Below are positions 18,231-27,761 of a stretch of 64,000 bases of DNA, one piece after another; positions within the stretch are counted from its first letter, which is position 1, and every line of letters begins with the position of its first letter. This DNA is from an uncultured Winogradskyella sp. (GTDB taxonomy: Bacteria > Bacteroidota > Bacteroidia > Flavobacteriales > Flavobacteriaceae). The DNA lies in NCBI RefSeq assembly GCF_947495255.1, contig NZ_CANLYI010000011.1:62001-126000 (forward strand), given 5' to 3'. Below the pieces are notes generated by a model. That model was not told the origin of the DNA. It did not search any database and saw nothing but the letters and a program-made list of their open reading frames with translations. The translations under genes and the position numbers were made by a program.

Positions 18231-19730
18231 TTATTTGGTGATATTGGCTTCACACCAATCGTTGTAAGCTTTTTCTAGTTGTTTTACAATTTCAGGATGT
18301 TGAGCAGAAACATCATTACGTTCTCCTAGATCTGCTTCAATATCAAATAGCTTAATAGTTAAATCATCTCTTACAGGAGCAATGTATTGATTAGATGGTT
18401 CGCTTTTCCAGTGGTTTTCTTTCGCGTTTGTTATTTTCCATTTTCCTTGCCTTGCAGCCCAAGTTTTTTGCCATTTCCAGACCAATAAACGTTCATCTTT
18501 TGGTTCAAATAAATTAATACCATCAATAGAGGTGTCCGTTAATGTGATGCCAGCAGCATTAGTAAGTGTAGGTAATATATCTGCAGCAGAAACGTAACGG
18601 TTTTCAACTTTTCCGGCATCAACGTTTCCTGTCCAACTCACAGCCATTGGAACTCTAATTCCGCCTTCCCAAAGCGAGTATTTCCCACCAGTTAGTGGTG
18701 CATTATTTGCGCCTGTAAGTGGAGAACCACCATTATCTGAAACAAATACAATTAGAGTATTTTTATCTAATTCAGTTTCTTTAAGTGCGTCTAAAACACG
18801 ACCAATATTATCGTCTAAACAATTAAGATTTGCCAAATAGTAATTTCTTAAGTCTTTAGTGTTTATAGCACCAACTCTAGAGTATTTGTCATAGTAAGCA
18901 GAATAACTTCCAGGTTCGTGTTGGCTGTAAGCAAGCTTATTGTCTGGGTCGTAATTAGGGATTTCTTTTACATTATATTTATCTAAATATTTTTTAGGTA
19001 CTTCATGTATTAAATGGTGAACCGAGTTGTAAGACAAGGTTAAAAAGAAAGGCTTATCATGCTTTCGTTTTAAATAACCAATAGATTCATCGGTAAGGAT
19101 GTCTGTAAGATAGCCTTCTTCGTAACTTTTTTCTCCCATGTTATGCATTAAAGGTCCTAATGCAGCACTTGTGCCATAAGGGTCTGGAGTTCTTTCTTGT
19201 ATGCTTTTAGAATTTGCCCAATAATCATGCGCATGTGCTGAAAACCCTAAAAATTCATCGTAACCATGATTTAAAGGGTATTCTCTAACGTCATTTTTGT
19301 GAAAGTTTCTACCTAAATCATTTTTACCAATGCGTGCTGTATGGTAGCCAGCTTCCTTTAAATATTCAGGAAGTGTTTTTACATCATCTGGTAATCCTGG
19401 TCCCCAACTTGCAGGTTTGTCCCAACGAAATTGATTTTTTCCAGTAATAATTCCTGCTCTCGATGGACTGCAAACTGGAGCTGTAACATAAGCTTGAGAA
19501 TAAACTGTACCTGATTTTCCCAATCGTGAAATATTTGGTGTTGCAACAGTGGTATCATGATTATCAAATGGTGTAAAATCAGCATAACCTTGGTCATCTA
19601 CTACAATTAATAAGATGTTAGGTTTTTCGTTTTTTAGCGTTGTTTCTTCTTGTGGCGTTTCACTTTTCTTATTTTCTGAATTACAGGAAAGTAATGTAGA
19701 GAATAATAGTAAAAAAAGTAAGTTTTTCAT
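18231..19730 (-). CDS. type I (FGly) sulfatase, lipoprotein
   Basis: A 499-residue sulfatase. The lipobox LLSC gives an acylated Cys16, so it is a periplasmic or surface lipoprotein. NILLIVVDDQGYADF holds the metal-binding Asp pair. CSPSRAGIITGK starting at Cys87 is the C-x-P-S-R motif whose Cys becomes formylglycine, so this is a sulfatase rather than a phosphatase. His and DNGG motifs (NSVHHLIH, VSDNGGSP) complete the site. It lies 34 bases after the glpR-like gene on the same strand, linking it to glycerol metabolism. Exact substrate is unknown. Confidence 0.85.
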   Translation of the reverse strand: MKNLLFLLLFSTLLSCNSENKKSETPQEETTLKNEKPNILLIVVDDQGYADFTPFDNHDTTVATPNISRLGKSGTVYSQAYVTAPVCSPSRAGIITGKNQFRWDKPASWGPGLPDDVKTLPEYLKEAGYHTARIGKNDLGRNFHKNDVREYPLNHGYDEFLGFSAHAHDYWANSKSIQERTPDPYGTSAALGPLMHNMGEKSYEEGYLTDILTDESIGYLKRKHDKPFFLTLSYNSVHHLIHEVPKKYLDKYNVKEIPNYDPDNKLAYSQHEPGSYSAYYDKYSRVGAINTKDLRNYYLANLNCLDDNIGRVLDALKETELDKNTLIVFVSDNGGSPLTGANNAPLTGGKYSLWEGGIRVPMAVSWTGNVDAGKVENRYVSAADILPTLTNAAGITLTDTSIDGINLFEPKDERLLVWKWQKTWAARQGKWKITNAKENHWKSEPSNQYIAPVRDDLTIKLFDIEADLGERNDVSAQHPEIVKQLEKAYNDWCEANITK

Positions 19731-19764
19731 TTTGAAAAGTGGTTTATGTTTTAATTAATTCTTT

Positions 19765-20520
19765 TTAGTTAACGATAGTAACTTTTATTTCTTTTTCTTC
19801 TAGTTTCTTTCGTTTAATGTCTGAAATTCCTTTGTCTGTTATAATTTCATCAACTTCAGAAAGGTCGCATATTCTAGCAAAGCTCTTTTTTCCGAATTTT
19901 GAAGAGTCGGCAAGCACTATAACTTTCTGCGCAGCTTTCAGCATTTTTTTATTCAATTCAGCTTCTTCTAAATTTGTAGTAGAAAGTCCGTATTCTAAAT
20001 CAATGCCATCGACTCCTAAGAACAGTTTACTACAAGAAACGTTTTTTAATATGTACTCTGCGTAGTTGCCAATTACAGAAGCAGAACTATGTCTTATGTA
20101 GCCACCGAGTTGAAGTATTTCAATATTCTTATCATGTATAAGGTGTAAAACAACATGTAAAGAAGAAGTGATGACGGTTAATTTGTTTTTAGCTTGTATG
20201 AACTTAGATAAGGCTTGTACTGTTGTTCCGGAAGCTATTAAAATAGAATCGTTTTCTACAATACGACTTGCTGCCATTTGAGCGATGCCATTTTTTTCTT
20301 CAACAGAAATTTTCTCTTTATCTAAAACCGTACGTTCATTTATATAAGGATTGTCTAAAGATGCGCCTCCATGAGTTCTATGTAATAAGCCTTTTTGTTC
20401 TAGAAGTTTTAAATCTTTTCTAATAGTAACGGCAGAAACATTTAGAATTTCACATAAATCTAAAACCTCGAGGTGTTTTTCTTTAGAGAGTCGGTCTAAA
20501 ATGTCTTGATGTCGTTTCAT
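19765..20520 (-). CDS. glpR: DeoR-family repressor, GlpR-like
   Basis: A 251-residue regulator. An N-terminal DeoR winged helix (KRHQDILDRLSKEKHLEVLDLCEILNVSAVTIRKDLKLLEQKGLLHRTHGGA) precedes a sugar-phosphate-sensing domain. That domain has SILIASGTTVQAL, ILQLGG, FLGVDGID and VLADSSKFGKKSF motifs. It is divergent from glpD-glpK-glpF, which indicates a glycerol-3-phosphate-responsive repressor. Operator-like TTTCGTTTT repeats lie in the shared intergenic region. The ligand is inferred from context. Confidence 0.82.
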   Translation of the reverse strand: MKRHQDILDRLSKEKHLEVLDLCEILNVSAVTIRKDLKLLEQKGLLHRTHGGASLDNPYINERTVLDKEKISVEEKNGIAQMAASRIVENDSILIASGTTVQALSKFIQAKNKLTVITSSLHVVLHLIHDKNIEILQLGGYIRHSSASVIGNYAEYILKNVSCSKLFLGVDGIDLEYGLSTTNLEEAELNKKMLKAAQKVIVLADSSKFGKKSFARICDLSEVDEIITDKGISDIKRKKLEEKEIKVTIVN

Positions 20521-20583
20521 ATACTAGTATAACTGCAGAATTATTTTTTTCGAAATGCTATTCCTTATTATTAGGACATAAGG

Positions 20584-20672
20584 CAAATATAATAAAACGA
20601 AAGTAAATGAAGTTGATTTGTATTGCTAATTTTTAATATTTGTGAAATTTAAGTTTCGTTTTGTTTCATTTT
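20584..20672. promoter_or_regulatory. candidate GlpR operators between glpR and glpD
   Basis: TTTCGTTTT (20654-20662) and TTTCATTTT (20664-20672) are tandem. An inverted copy AAAACGAAAG is at 20594-20603 and ACGAAA lies at 20712-20717. DeoR-family sites often consist of such short direct and inverted repeats. The tandem pair overlaps the -33 region of glpD, fitting repression. CAAATATA (20584-20591) is a -7-like element for glpR on the minus strand. Confidence 0.5.
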
Positions 20673-20693
20673 GGTTATTTTTTTATATATTTG
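20660..20693 (+). promoter_or_regulatory. glpD promoter
   Basis: TTTG at 20660-20663 and TATATTTG at 20686-20693 match the -33/-7 consensus, with a 22-base spacer. Transcription would begin near 20699, about 23 bases before the TTG start codon. Confidence 0.6.
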
Positions 20694-20721
20694 ATTATTA
20701 ATAGAAAAAATACGAAACATT

Positions 20722-22287
20722 TTGTTTAAAAGAGAGACCTTAGTAGATCAATTAGATACAACCATAAATTGGGATGTTATTATTATTGGAGGTGGTGCAA
20801 CAGGCCTTGGTGTTGCGCTAGATTGTATTACAAGAGGTTATAGGACGTTACTTTTAGAGCAAGTTGATTTTGCTAAAGGAACATCGAGTAGAAGTACAAA
20901 GCTGGTTCATGGAGGTGTACGTTATTTGGCACAAGGAAATATTGATTTGGTGAGAGAGGCTTTATATGAAAGAGGTTTAATGTTAAGCAATGCATCTCAT
21001 TTGGTGAGAAATCAATCCTTTATTATTCCTAATTATAGCTGGTGGGACAATTTTTTCTATGCAGTTGGTTTAAAGGTTTATGATTTTTTGTCAGGAAAAT
21101 TGAGTTTCGGGAAATCCGTTAGAATAAAGAAAAACGAAACTATTTCGAGATTATCAACTTTAAAAATTGATAAATTAAAAGGAGGTGTTGTTTATCATGA
21201 TGGTCAATTTGATGATTCAAGATTGGCAGTGAATATTGCGCAGAGTTGTATTGAGAATGGAGCAACAGTTTTAAACCATTTTAAAGTGAAGAATCTTCAG
21301 AAAAATAAAGAAGGTATAGTAAATGGTGTTGTAGCTATAGATACTGAGTCAAATAAAGAATATGCGCTAAATTCTAAAGTGGTGATTAATGCTACAGGTG
21401 TATTTTCTGATGAAGTATTGCAAATGGATAATGTTGCAGCAGAAAATAGCATTCGTCCAAGTCAAGGTATCCATTTAGTTTTTGATAAATCATTTTTACC
21501 AGGAAACGATGCTATAATGATTCCTAAAACAGACGATGGTCGTGTGTTATTCTTAGTGCCATGGCATAATAGAGTGGTTGTTGGTACAACAGATACTTTG
21601 TTAGATAGTCATAGTTTAGAGCCTAAAGCATTAGATAAAGAGATTGATTTTGTATTAGAGACAGCCAATAGGTATTTAAATAAAAGAGCTGATAAAAATG
21701 ATGTGTTAAGCATTTATGCAGGACTAAGACCTTTAGCTGCTCCAAAGGATAAATCCGAAAAAACTAAAGAGATTTCTAGAAGTCATAAAATTATAGTTTC
21801 AGGTTCTGAATTGATTACTATCACTGGAGGAAAATGGACAACTTACAGAAGAATGGCTCAAGATACCGTGAATAAAATTATTGAGATGAAAAAGCTACCA
21901 AAAGTAGATTGTAAAACTCGAAATTTATTAATTCATGGCGCAAAAGAAACTTCTGATTATACGAATCATTTATATATTTATGGTACTGATCAAGAAGGTA
22001 TTAAAAAACTAGTTAATCAGGATCCTGAATTAGGAGAAAAGTTACATCCAAGATTAGAATTTATAAAGGCAGAAGTCGTTTGGGCTGTAAGACATGAAAT
22101 GGCAAGAAGCATTGAAGATGTTTTGGCGAGACGTGTTCGTGTGTTGTTTTTAGATGCTAAGGCAGCTGTTGAAATTGCGCCTATGGTTGGAGAATTGCTA
22201 AGAGTAGAATTAAATGAAACTGACGATTGGAAAGTAGAACAAATTTCAAATTTTATTAAAATTGCGAATCAATATATTTTAAAATAA
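20722..22287 (+). CDS. glpD: glycerol-3-phosphate dehydrogenase (FAD)
   Basis: A 521-residue flavoenzyme that oxidises glycerol-3-phosphate to dihydroxyacetone phosphate at the membrane. The dinucleotide-binding motif VIIIGGGATGLGVALD is near residue 20. GTSSRSTKLVHGGVRYL and TGGKWTTYRRMAQDTV are GlpD signatures, and the C-terminal DAO_C region contains WAVRHEMARSIEDVLARR. No ATG fits the conserved start, so translation probably begins at TTG 20722 (MFKRE). It is followed by glpK and glpF. Confidence 0.93.
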   Translation: MFKRETLVDQLDTTINWDVIIIGGGATGLGVALDCITRGYRTLLLEQVDFAKGTSSRSTKLVHGGVRYLAQGNIDLVREALYERGLMLSNASHLVRNQSFIIPNYSWWDNFFYAVGLKVYDFLSGKLSFGKSVRIKKNETISRLSTLKIDKLKGGVVYHDGQFDDSRLAVNIAQSCIENGATVLNHFKVKNLQKNKEGIVNGVVAIDTESNKEYALNSKVVINATGVFSDEVLQMDNVAAENSIRPSQGIHLVFDKSFLPGNDAIMIPKTDDGRVLFLVPWHNRVVVGTTDTLLDSHSLEPKALDKEIDFVLETANRYLNKRADKNDVLSIYAGLRPLAAPKDKSEKTKEISRSHKIIVSGSELITITGGKWTTYRRMAQDTVNKIIEMKKLPKVDCKTRNLLIHGAKETSDYTNHLYIYGTDQEGIKKLVNQDPELGEKLHPRLEFIKAEVVWAVRHEMARSIEDVLARRVRVLFLDAKAAVEIAPMVGELLRVELNETDDWKVEQISNFIKIANQYILK

Positions 22288-22341
22288 AACTAATTTATCC
22301 CGAATCTCTACTTCGGATTAGTAACATATAAACAACAAATT

Positions 22342-23841
22342 ATGGGGAAATATATCTTGTCTTTAGATCAAGGCACAACAAGTTCTAGAGCTATTGTTTT
22401 TGACAAAAAAGGAAATGTAGTTTCAATGGCTCAGAAAGAGTTTACACAATACTTTCCTAAATCTGGATGGGTTGAACATGATCCTCAAGAAATATGGTCG
22501 TCACAAGCTGGTGTTGCCACAGAAGCTATTGCCAAAAAAGGTTTAGATGTGGTGCATATCGCGGCTATTGGTATTACAAATCAAAGAGAAACAGTTGTTG
22601 TTTGGGATAGAAACACTGGGAAACCAATATACAATGCTATTGTTTGGCAAGATAAAAGAACATCAGACTACTGTGATCAGCTTAAAAAAGAAGGCAAAGC
22701 CGATATGATTAAGCAAAAAACAGGTTTAGTTATTGATTCGTATTTTTCTGGTACAAAAGTAAAATGGATTTTAGACAATGTAGAAGGAGCCAGAGCTAAG
22801 GCTGAAGCTGGCGATTTAATTTTAGGAACCATAGATAGTTGGTTAGTTTGGAATTTTACCAAAGGAAAGCAGCATGTTACAGATGTTACTAATGCATCTA
22901 GAACTTTAATGTTTAATATCAATACCATGGAATGGGATGATGACATGTTAGAGTTGTTAACGATTCCTAAGAGTATGTTACCAGAAGTAAAAGCATCTAG
23001 CGAAATCTATGGTCATACAACGTCTACGTTTTACGATACTAAAATTCCTATTTCTGGAATTGCAGGTGATCAACAAGCAGCATTATTTGGTCAGATGTGC
23101 ACAAAGCCAGGAATGGTGAAAAATACTTACGGAACAGGTTGTTTTATGTTAATGAATATTGGAGAAAAGCCAATTGTTTCAAAAAACAATTTATTAACTA
23201 CAATAGCTTGGAAAATAAATGGAAAAACTACTTATGCTTTAGAAGGCAGTGTGTTTATTGCAGGTGCCGTGGTACAATGGTTGCGAGATGGTATGAAAAT
23301 GATTAGAAACTCAGCTGATGTGGAAGCTTTGGCGGCTTCTGTAGAAAGCACAGATGGTGTTTATTTTGTGCCAGCTTTTGCCGGATTAGGAGCACCTCAT
23401 TGGAATCAGCATGCAAAAGGAACCATGTTTGGGTTAACAAGAGGAACTACAGATGCTCATATTGCAAGAGCAGCTTTAGAGTCTATTGCCTTTCAAACTA
23501 TGGACATATTAAAAGCTATGGAAGCCGATTCTGGTTTATCAATTAAAGAATTGCGTGTAGATGGTGGTGCTACCATAAATAATATGTTAATGCAGTTTCA
23601 GTCAGACGTTTTAAATACGGTTGCTATAAGACCGAAAGTTGTAGAAACTACAGCGATGGGAGCTGCGTTTTTAGCTGGTTTAGCTGTTGGTTATTGGGAG
23701 AGTCCAGAAGAAATTCAAGATATTTGGCAGACCGAAAGAATATTTAGTCCAAAAGAAGATAGGATAGATATTGAAGCCAATATAAAAGGTTGGTATAGAG
23801 CAATCGATGCTTTAGAATATTGGACTAAGAATAACTTATAA
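22342..23841 (+). CDS. glpK: glycerol kinase
   Basis: A 499-residue FGGY kinase that phosphorylates glycerol. The N-terminal [16 protein letters not shown] is the phosphate-binding loop. [13 protein letters not shown] and [17 protein letters not shown] are glycerol kinase signatures, and [13 protein letters not shown] is the ATPase motif. The length equals the family norm. The GlpD-GlpK spacer of 54 bases holds a small CCGAA/TTCGG hairpin (22300-22316). Confidence 0.95.
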   Translation: MGKYILSLDQGTTSSRAIVFDKKGNVVSMAQKEFTQYFPKSGWVEHDPQEIWSSQAGVATEAIAKKGLDVVHIAAIGITNQRETVVVWDRNTGKPIYNAIVWQDKRTSDYCDQLKKEGKADMIKQKTGLVIDSYFSGTKVKWILDNVEGARAKAEAGDLILGTIDSWLVWNFTKGKQHVTDVTNASRTLMFNINTMEWDDDMLELLTIPKSMLPEVKASSEIYGHTTSTFYDTKIPISGIAGDQQAALFGQMCTKPGMVKNTYGTGCFMLMNIGEKPIVSKNNLLTTIAWKINGKTTYALEGSVFIAGAVVQWLRDGMKMIRNSADVEALAASVESTDGVYFVPAFAGLGAPHWNQHAKGTMFGLTRGTTDAHIARAALESIAFQTMDILKAMEADSGLSIKELRVDGGATINNMLMQFQSDVLNTVAIRPKVVETTAMGAAFLAGLAVGYWESPEEIQDIWQTERIFSPKEDRIDIEANIKGWYRAIDALEYWTKNNL

Positions 23842-23852
23842 TAATTTAGAAT

Positions 23853-24581
23853 ATGACACCATTTATAGCAGAAATTATTGGCACAGCCATATTAATATTA
23901 CTTGGAGGAGGCGTTGTTGCAAATGTTGTTTTAAACAAAACTATTGGAAATAATAGTGGTTGGATTGTAATTACAACAGGTTGGGCATTGGCAGTTTATG
24001 TCGCTGTTGTTATTGCAGGTCCTTATAGTGGAGCACATATTAATCCTGCCGTTACGGTTGCTGTTGCAATTACCGGTAAATTTCCTTGGTCAGATGTGCC
24101 AATGTATGTTTTGGCTCAGTTAATAGGAGCTATGATTGGGTCTTCTGCGGTTTGGTTAACGTATAGAAATCACTTTGACGAAACTGAAGATGCAGATAGT
24201 AAAAAAGCAGTGTTCTGTACGGCTCCAGCCATTAGAAATACATTTTCAAACTTTTTTAGCGAAATGATTGGTACGTTTGTGCTGCTATTTACAATATTCT
24301 TTTTTACCGATGCAGGTATTAATGAAACTGAAACCGTAATAGGATTGGGTTCTTTAGGAGCATTGCCAGTAGCATTGTTGGTGTGGTCAATTGGTTTGTC
24401 TTTAGGTGGTACAACAGGCTATGCTATTAATCCAGCGAGAGATTTAGGACCTAGAATTATGCATGCTATTTTACCTATAAAAAATAAAGCTAATAGTGAT
24501 TGGTCTTATGCTTGGATTCCTATTTTGGGGCCTTTAGTAGGAGGCGCACTTGCAGCATTATTAATGATTGTGTTGTTGTAA
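23853..24581 (+). CDS. glpF: glycerol uptake facilitator (aquaglyceroporin)
   Basis: A 242-residue inner-membrane channel of the MIP family with six helices. Both half-helix NPA motifs are present: HINPAVTV near residue 65 and YAINPARDLGPR near 195. Arg after the second NPA is the selectivity-filter Arg, and the D/G residues after it are typical of glycerol facilitators. It lies 11 bases after glpK and ends the operon. Confidence 0.92.
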   Translation: MTPFIAEIIGTAILILLGGGVVANVVLNKTIGNNSGWIVITTGWALAVYVAVVIAGPYSGAHINPAVTVAVAITGKFPWSDVPMYVLAQLIGAMIGSSAVWLTYRNHFDETEDADSKKAVFCTAPAIRNTFSNFFSEMIGTFVLLFTIFFFTDAGINETETVIGLGSLGALPVALLVWSIGLSLGGTTGYAINPARDLGPRIMHAILPIKNKANSDWSYAWIPILGPLVGGALAALLMIVLL

Positions 24582-24609
24582 AACATTTACAGATTGTTTA
24601 AGATTAGAA

Positions 24610-24640
24610 ATGTCAACTCGATTTGGGTTGGCATTTTGTT
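24610..24640 (+). terminator. probable terminator after glpF
   Basis: ATGTCAACTC and GGGTTGGCAT pair with two G-T wobbles, followed by TTTTGTTTG. It is weaker than a canonical terminator and abuts the next promoter. Confidence 0.45.
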
Positions 24641-24665
24641 TGTTTATATTCTAAAACTATATTTA
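24635..24665 (+). promoter_or_regulatory. promoter of the sensor-regulator gene
   Basis: TTTG (24635-24638), 19 bases, then TATATTTA (24658-24665) near the -7 consensus. Transcription would begin near 24671, so the in-frame ATG at 24667 would be upstream of the message start. This supports the ATG at 24694. Confidence 0.45.
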
Positions 24666-24693
24666 CATGAATAGTATTTATTTTAAAGCTCAA

Positions 24694-27459
24694 ATGAAAA
24701 CTTTACAATTCATCTTATTATTGTTTTTGTGTTTTTTGTCTCATGGACAAGAGTTGCCACCTATAGAAACATTTACTACTACAGATTATAATGGAGAGAA
24801 TCAAAACTGGATGATTTCTCAAGATGCAAATAACTATATCTATATTGCAAATAATTTAGGTTTATTAGAATTTAATGGGTCTAATTGGGTGCCTTATCGG
24901 TCTCCAAATAATACAATTTTACGAGCAGTATCTGTTATAGACGATAAAATTTATTCTGGTTGTTATGAAGAATTTGGTTATTGGGAGCGTAATGAGTTTG
25001 GTAACTTAGAGTATACATCTCTGATACCTAAATTAGGTGATAAAATATTAAGTGATGACCAAATTTGGGATATTATAAGTTATGATGAATGGGTTTTATT
25101 TCAAGCTGGTCATGCCTTGTACTTCTATGATAAAGCTTCAGAAAAATTTAGAACCATAAATTCTGAGAACATTATTTACAAAGTATTCAATGTGAATAAT
25201 AAAATATATTATCATGTTGCTAATGAAGGTATTTATGTTTTAGAAGAAGGAAAGCCTAAATTAATTATAGAGAATTCAGTAGTACTAGAGGATAGGGTTA
25301 TAGATGTTTTTCAGCATAATGAAAAGCTTATTATTCTTACACGTAATTCGGGATTCTTTCAGTTTGATGAAAACCAATTGATAGAATGGAAAGTGGATTC
25401 TAACGAAAGACTAAAGGAATTAAATGTCTTTAGTAGTATTCAGCTTAAAGATGGAAGTTTTGTTTTAGGTACAATTTCTCATGGCTTAGTTAAAATAAAC
25501 AAAAACGGTGAAATTGATTACGAAATTAATCAAAAGAAAGGTTTAGCTAATAATACAGTTCTTTCTCTTTTTGAAGATAACAAAGAGAATGTCTGGACAG
25601 GTTTAGATAATGGCATTAATTGTATAAATGTTAATTCGTCTGTAAAAACATTTATAGATTATAATGGTGATATAGGTACGGTTTATACGACCCTAATTTT
25701 TAATAATTACCTGTATGTTGGCACAAATCAAGGATTGTTTTATAGGTCTTTAGATTCTAAAAATCAAGATTTTGAATTTGTAAAAGGAACAGCTGGCCAA
25801 GTATGGAGTCTTTTTAAAGATGATAGAGGTAGTTTGTTTTGTGGTCATCATTTAGGGACTTTTTTAATTGAAGATAATAAGGCAAAAAGTATCAGTGATA
25901 TTTTAGGTGCTTGGAATTTTAAAAGAGTTCCAAATCATAATAATTTATTGCTTCAAGGAAATTATGATGGCTTATATGTTTTGCAAAAACAGAATAACAC
26001 TTGGGTAATAAGAAATAAGGTTGAAGGTTTTAAAAATTCGTCTCGTTTTTTTGAAATCAATGACAATAATCAAATTTTAGTTAACCACGAGTACAAAGGT
26101 GTTTTTAGAATACAATTAGACAGTACTTTGCATAAAGTTATTGATATAAAACGTCAATCGGAATTAGAACTTGGTAAGAATTCTGGGTTAATTACGTATA
26201 AAGGTCAAATATTATACACATCTGAAGATGGTGTGTTTAATTATGAAAATAATGAAGAGAAGTTTAAGAAAAACATAGATTTAAGTGAAAAAGTTTCACC
26301 ATATAAATCTGTGAAAATGGTAGTAGATCAAGCTGATAAATTATGGCTGTTTTCCGAACATAATATTAGTTTTATAGCTAATGACAATCTAACAAATAAA
26401 CCAGAAATTACTACGATTTCAATTCCGTCTAGTTTAAGAAAAGGCGTTCTCGGTTTTGAAAATATACAACATATTGAAAAAGAGAAATATGTAATAGGTA
26501 CGTCTAATGGTTACTTAACAATGGATTTATCTGACATTCAAAATGAATCTAAATATCATGTCTACCTAAATTCAGCAAAGATTAGTGATTTAAACGATGA
26601 GGTTTTAGAGTTGCCAATAGCGGATGAAGGTGATTTTGAAAATAAACATGGTTTATTGGTCTTTGAATATTCTGTACCTGAATACAATAAATTCTTAGAA
26701 GTTAACTACCAATACAAGTTAAACGGAAAAATGGAAAAATGGAGTGCTTGGTCTAAGCAATCGAGTATTCAGTTTGAAAATCTATCTTTTGGCGATTACA
26801 CTTTGGAAGTAAGAGCGAAAGTAGGAAATCAACTTACAGAGAACACTGTGAATTACCATTTTAATATTAATAGACCTTGGTATATTTCTAATCTAGCAAT
26901 TCTTGTTTATTTATTAATATTTATCGTTACTGGATTCTTAATTCATAGAGCTTACAAGTTTTATTATGAGCGAATATTAAAGCATGAGCAAATAAAAAAC
27001 GAAAGAGCATTTATTCAAATTAAAAATGAAAAACTAAATCAAGATATAGAAGGGAAAAATAGGGAGTTGGCAATTTCTACAATGAGTATAATTAAGAAAA
27101 ATGAGTTGCTAAGAAAGATTAAGAAAGAGTTAAAAGCAACTAAAAATAAAGAAGATATAACCAGTGCAATAAGTTTAATTGATACCAACCTTAATAACAA
27201 TAAAGATTGGAAATTCTTTAAACAAGCTTTCAATAATGCCGATAAGGATTTTATGGATAAAATTAAAGCAGCGCATCCGGAGTTAACTCCTAATGATTTG
27301 AGGTTTTGTGCTTATTTAAGACTCAATTTATCCTCTAAAGAAATGGCTCCTTTACTGAACATCTCTATTAAAAGTGTCGAAACAAAACGTTACAGGTTAC
27401 GCAAAAGATTACAATTACATCATGATGATAGCTTAGTTAATTATATCTTAAAATTCTAG
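24694..27459 (+). CDS. periplasmic-sensor/LuxR-HTH transmembrane regulator
   Basis: About 921 residues. A signal peptide (MKTLQFILLLFLCFLSHGQE) precedes a beta-propeller of two-component-regulator repeats. A Y_Y_Y domain near residues 625-725, one membrane helix (NLAILVYLLIFIVTGFLIH), a coiled coil and a C-terminal LuxR-type HTH (LTPNDLRFCAYLRL...NISIKSVETKRYRLRKRL) follow. There is no kinase domain, so periplasmic ligand binding is probably relayed directly to a membrane-tethered DNA-binding domain. It sits directly before susC/susD and likely activates them. Confidence 0.85.
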   Translation: MKTLQFILLLFLCFLSHGQELPPIETFTTTDYNGENQNWMISQDANNYIYIANNLGLLEFNGSNWVPYRSPNNTILRAVSVIDDKIYSGCYEEFGYWERNEFGNLEYTSLIPKLGDKILSDDQIWDIISYDEWVLFQAGHALYFYDKASEKFRTINSENIIYKVFNVNNKIYYHVANEGIYVLEEGKPKLIIENSVVLEDRVIDVFQHNEKLIILTRNSGFFQFDENQLIEWKVDSNERLKELNVFSSIQLKDGSFVLGTISHGLVKINKNGEIDYEINQKKGLANNTVLSLFEDNKENVWTGLDNGINCINVNSSVKTFIDYNGDIGTVYTTLIFNNYLYVGTNQGLFYRSLDSKNQDFEFVKGTAGQVWSLFKDDRGSLFCGHHLGTFLIEDNKAKSISDILGAWNFKRVPNHNNLLLQGNYDGLYVLQKQNNTWVIRNKVEGFKNSSRFFEINDNNQILVNHEYKGVFRIQLDSTLHKVIDIKRQSELELGKNSGLITYKGQILYTSEDGVFNYENNEEKFKKNIDLSEKVSPYKSVKMVVDQADKLWLFSEHNISFIANDNLTNKPEITTISIPSSLRKGVLGFENIQHIEKEKYVIGTSNGYLTMDLSDIQNESKYHVYLNSAKISDLNDEVLELPIADEGDFENKHGLLVFEYSVPEYNKFLEVNYQYKLNGKMEKWSAWSKQSSIQFENLSFGDYTLEVRAKVGNQLTENTVNYHFNINRPWYISNLAILVYLLIFIVTGFLIHRAYKFYYERILKHEQIKNERAFIQIKNEKLNQDIEGKNRELAISTMSIIKKNELLRKIKKELKATKNKEDITSAISLIDTNLNNNKDWKFFKQAFNNADKDFMDKIKAAHPELTPNDLRFCAYLRLNLSSKEMAPLLNISIKSVETKRYRLRKRLQLHHDDSLVNYILKF

Positions 27460-27478
27460 CACCTCGACAATCATCTAA

Positions 27479-27500
27479 TTTACCACGACTTTACCACGAC
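27479..27500 (+). promoter_or_regulatory. tandem 11-base direct repeat upstream of susC
   Basis: TTTACCACGAC occurs twice head to tail with no spacer. It sits 262 bases before susC, just after the regulator gene. Two equal half-sites one helical turn apart suit a LuxR-type HTH dimer. The rest of this 302-base gap holds only a -7-like TAATTTTG at 27724-27731, with no good -33 partner, consistent with activator dependence. Confidence 0.5.
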
Positions 27501-27761
27501 AAGTGTTGCAAACGGTTGAATTTTAAGGATTTCTAACAAAATAAACTATTCTTAAAATATCTAATGTTTACGGCTATTGCAGTCTCTTTTTATTGATTAA
27601 CTGACTTATTTTTTTGCGATGTTGGTTTTTTATCGAGGTATTAATTATCATATTAACAATTTCTTAGGATTAAATTTACAATAACATAAAGTTAGAGGAG
27701 CTTAAGTCAATTTGGGTATTATCTAATTTTGGTAACTAATTAATTAATCAAAACAATATTT

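Noticed and set aside
18231..19730. Phosphodiesterase or phosphonate hydrolase instead of sulfatase
   Set aside because: The CSPSR motif with Cys at the formylglycine position favours a true sulfatase.
24667..24693. Upstream ATG for the sensor regulator
   Set aside because: The ATG at 24694 begins a clean signal peptide, and the upstream one lies at or before the likely transcript start.
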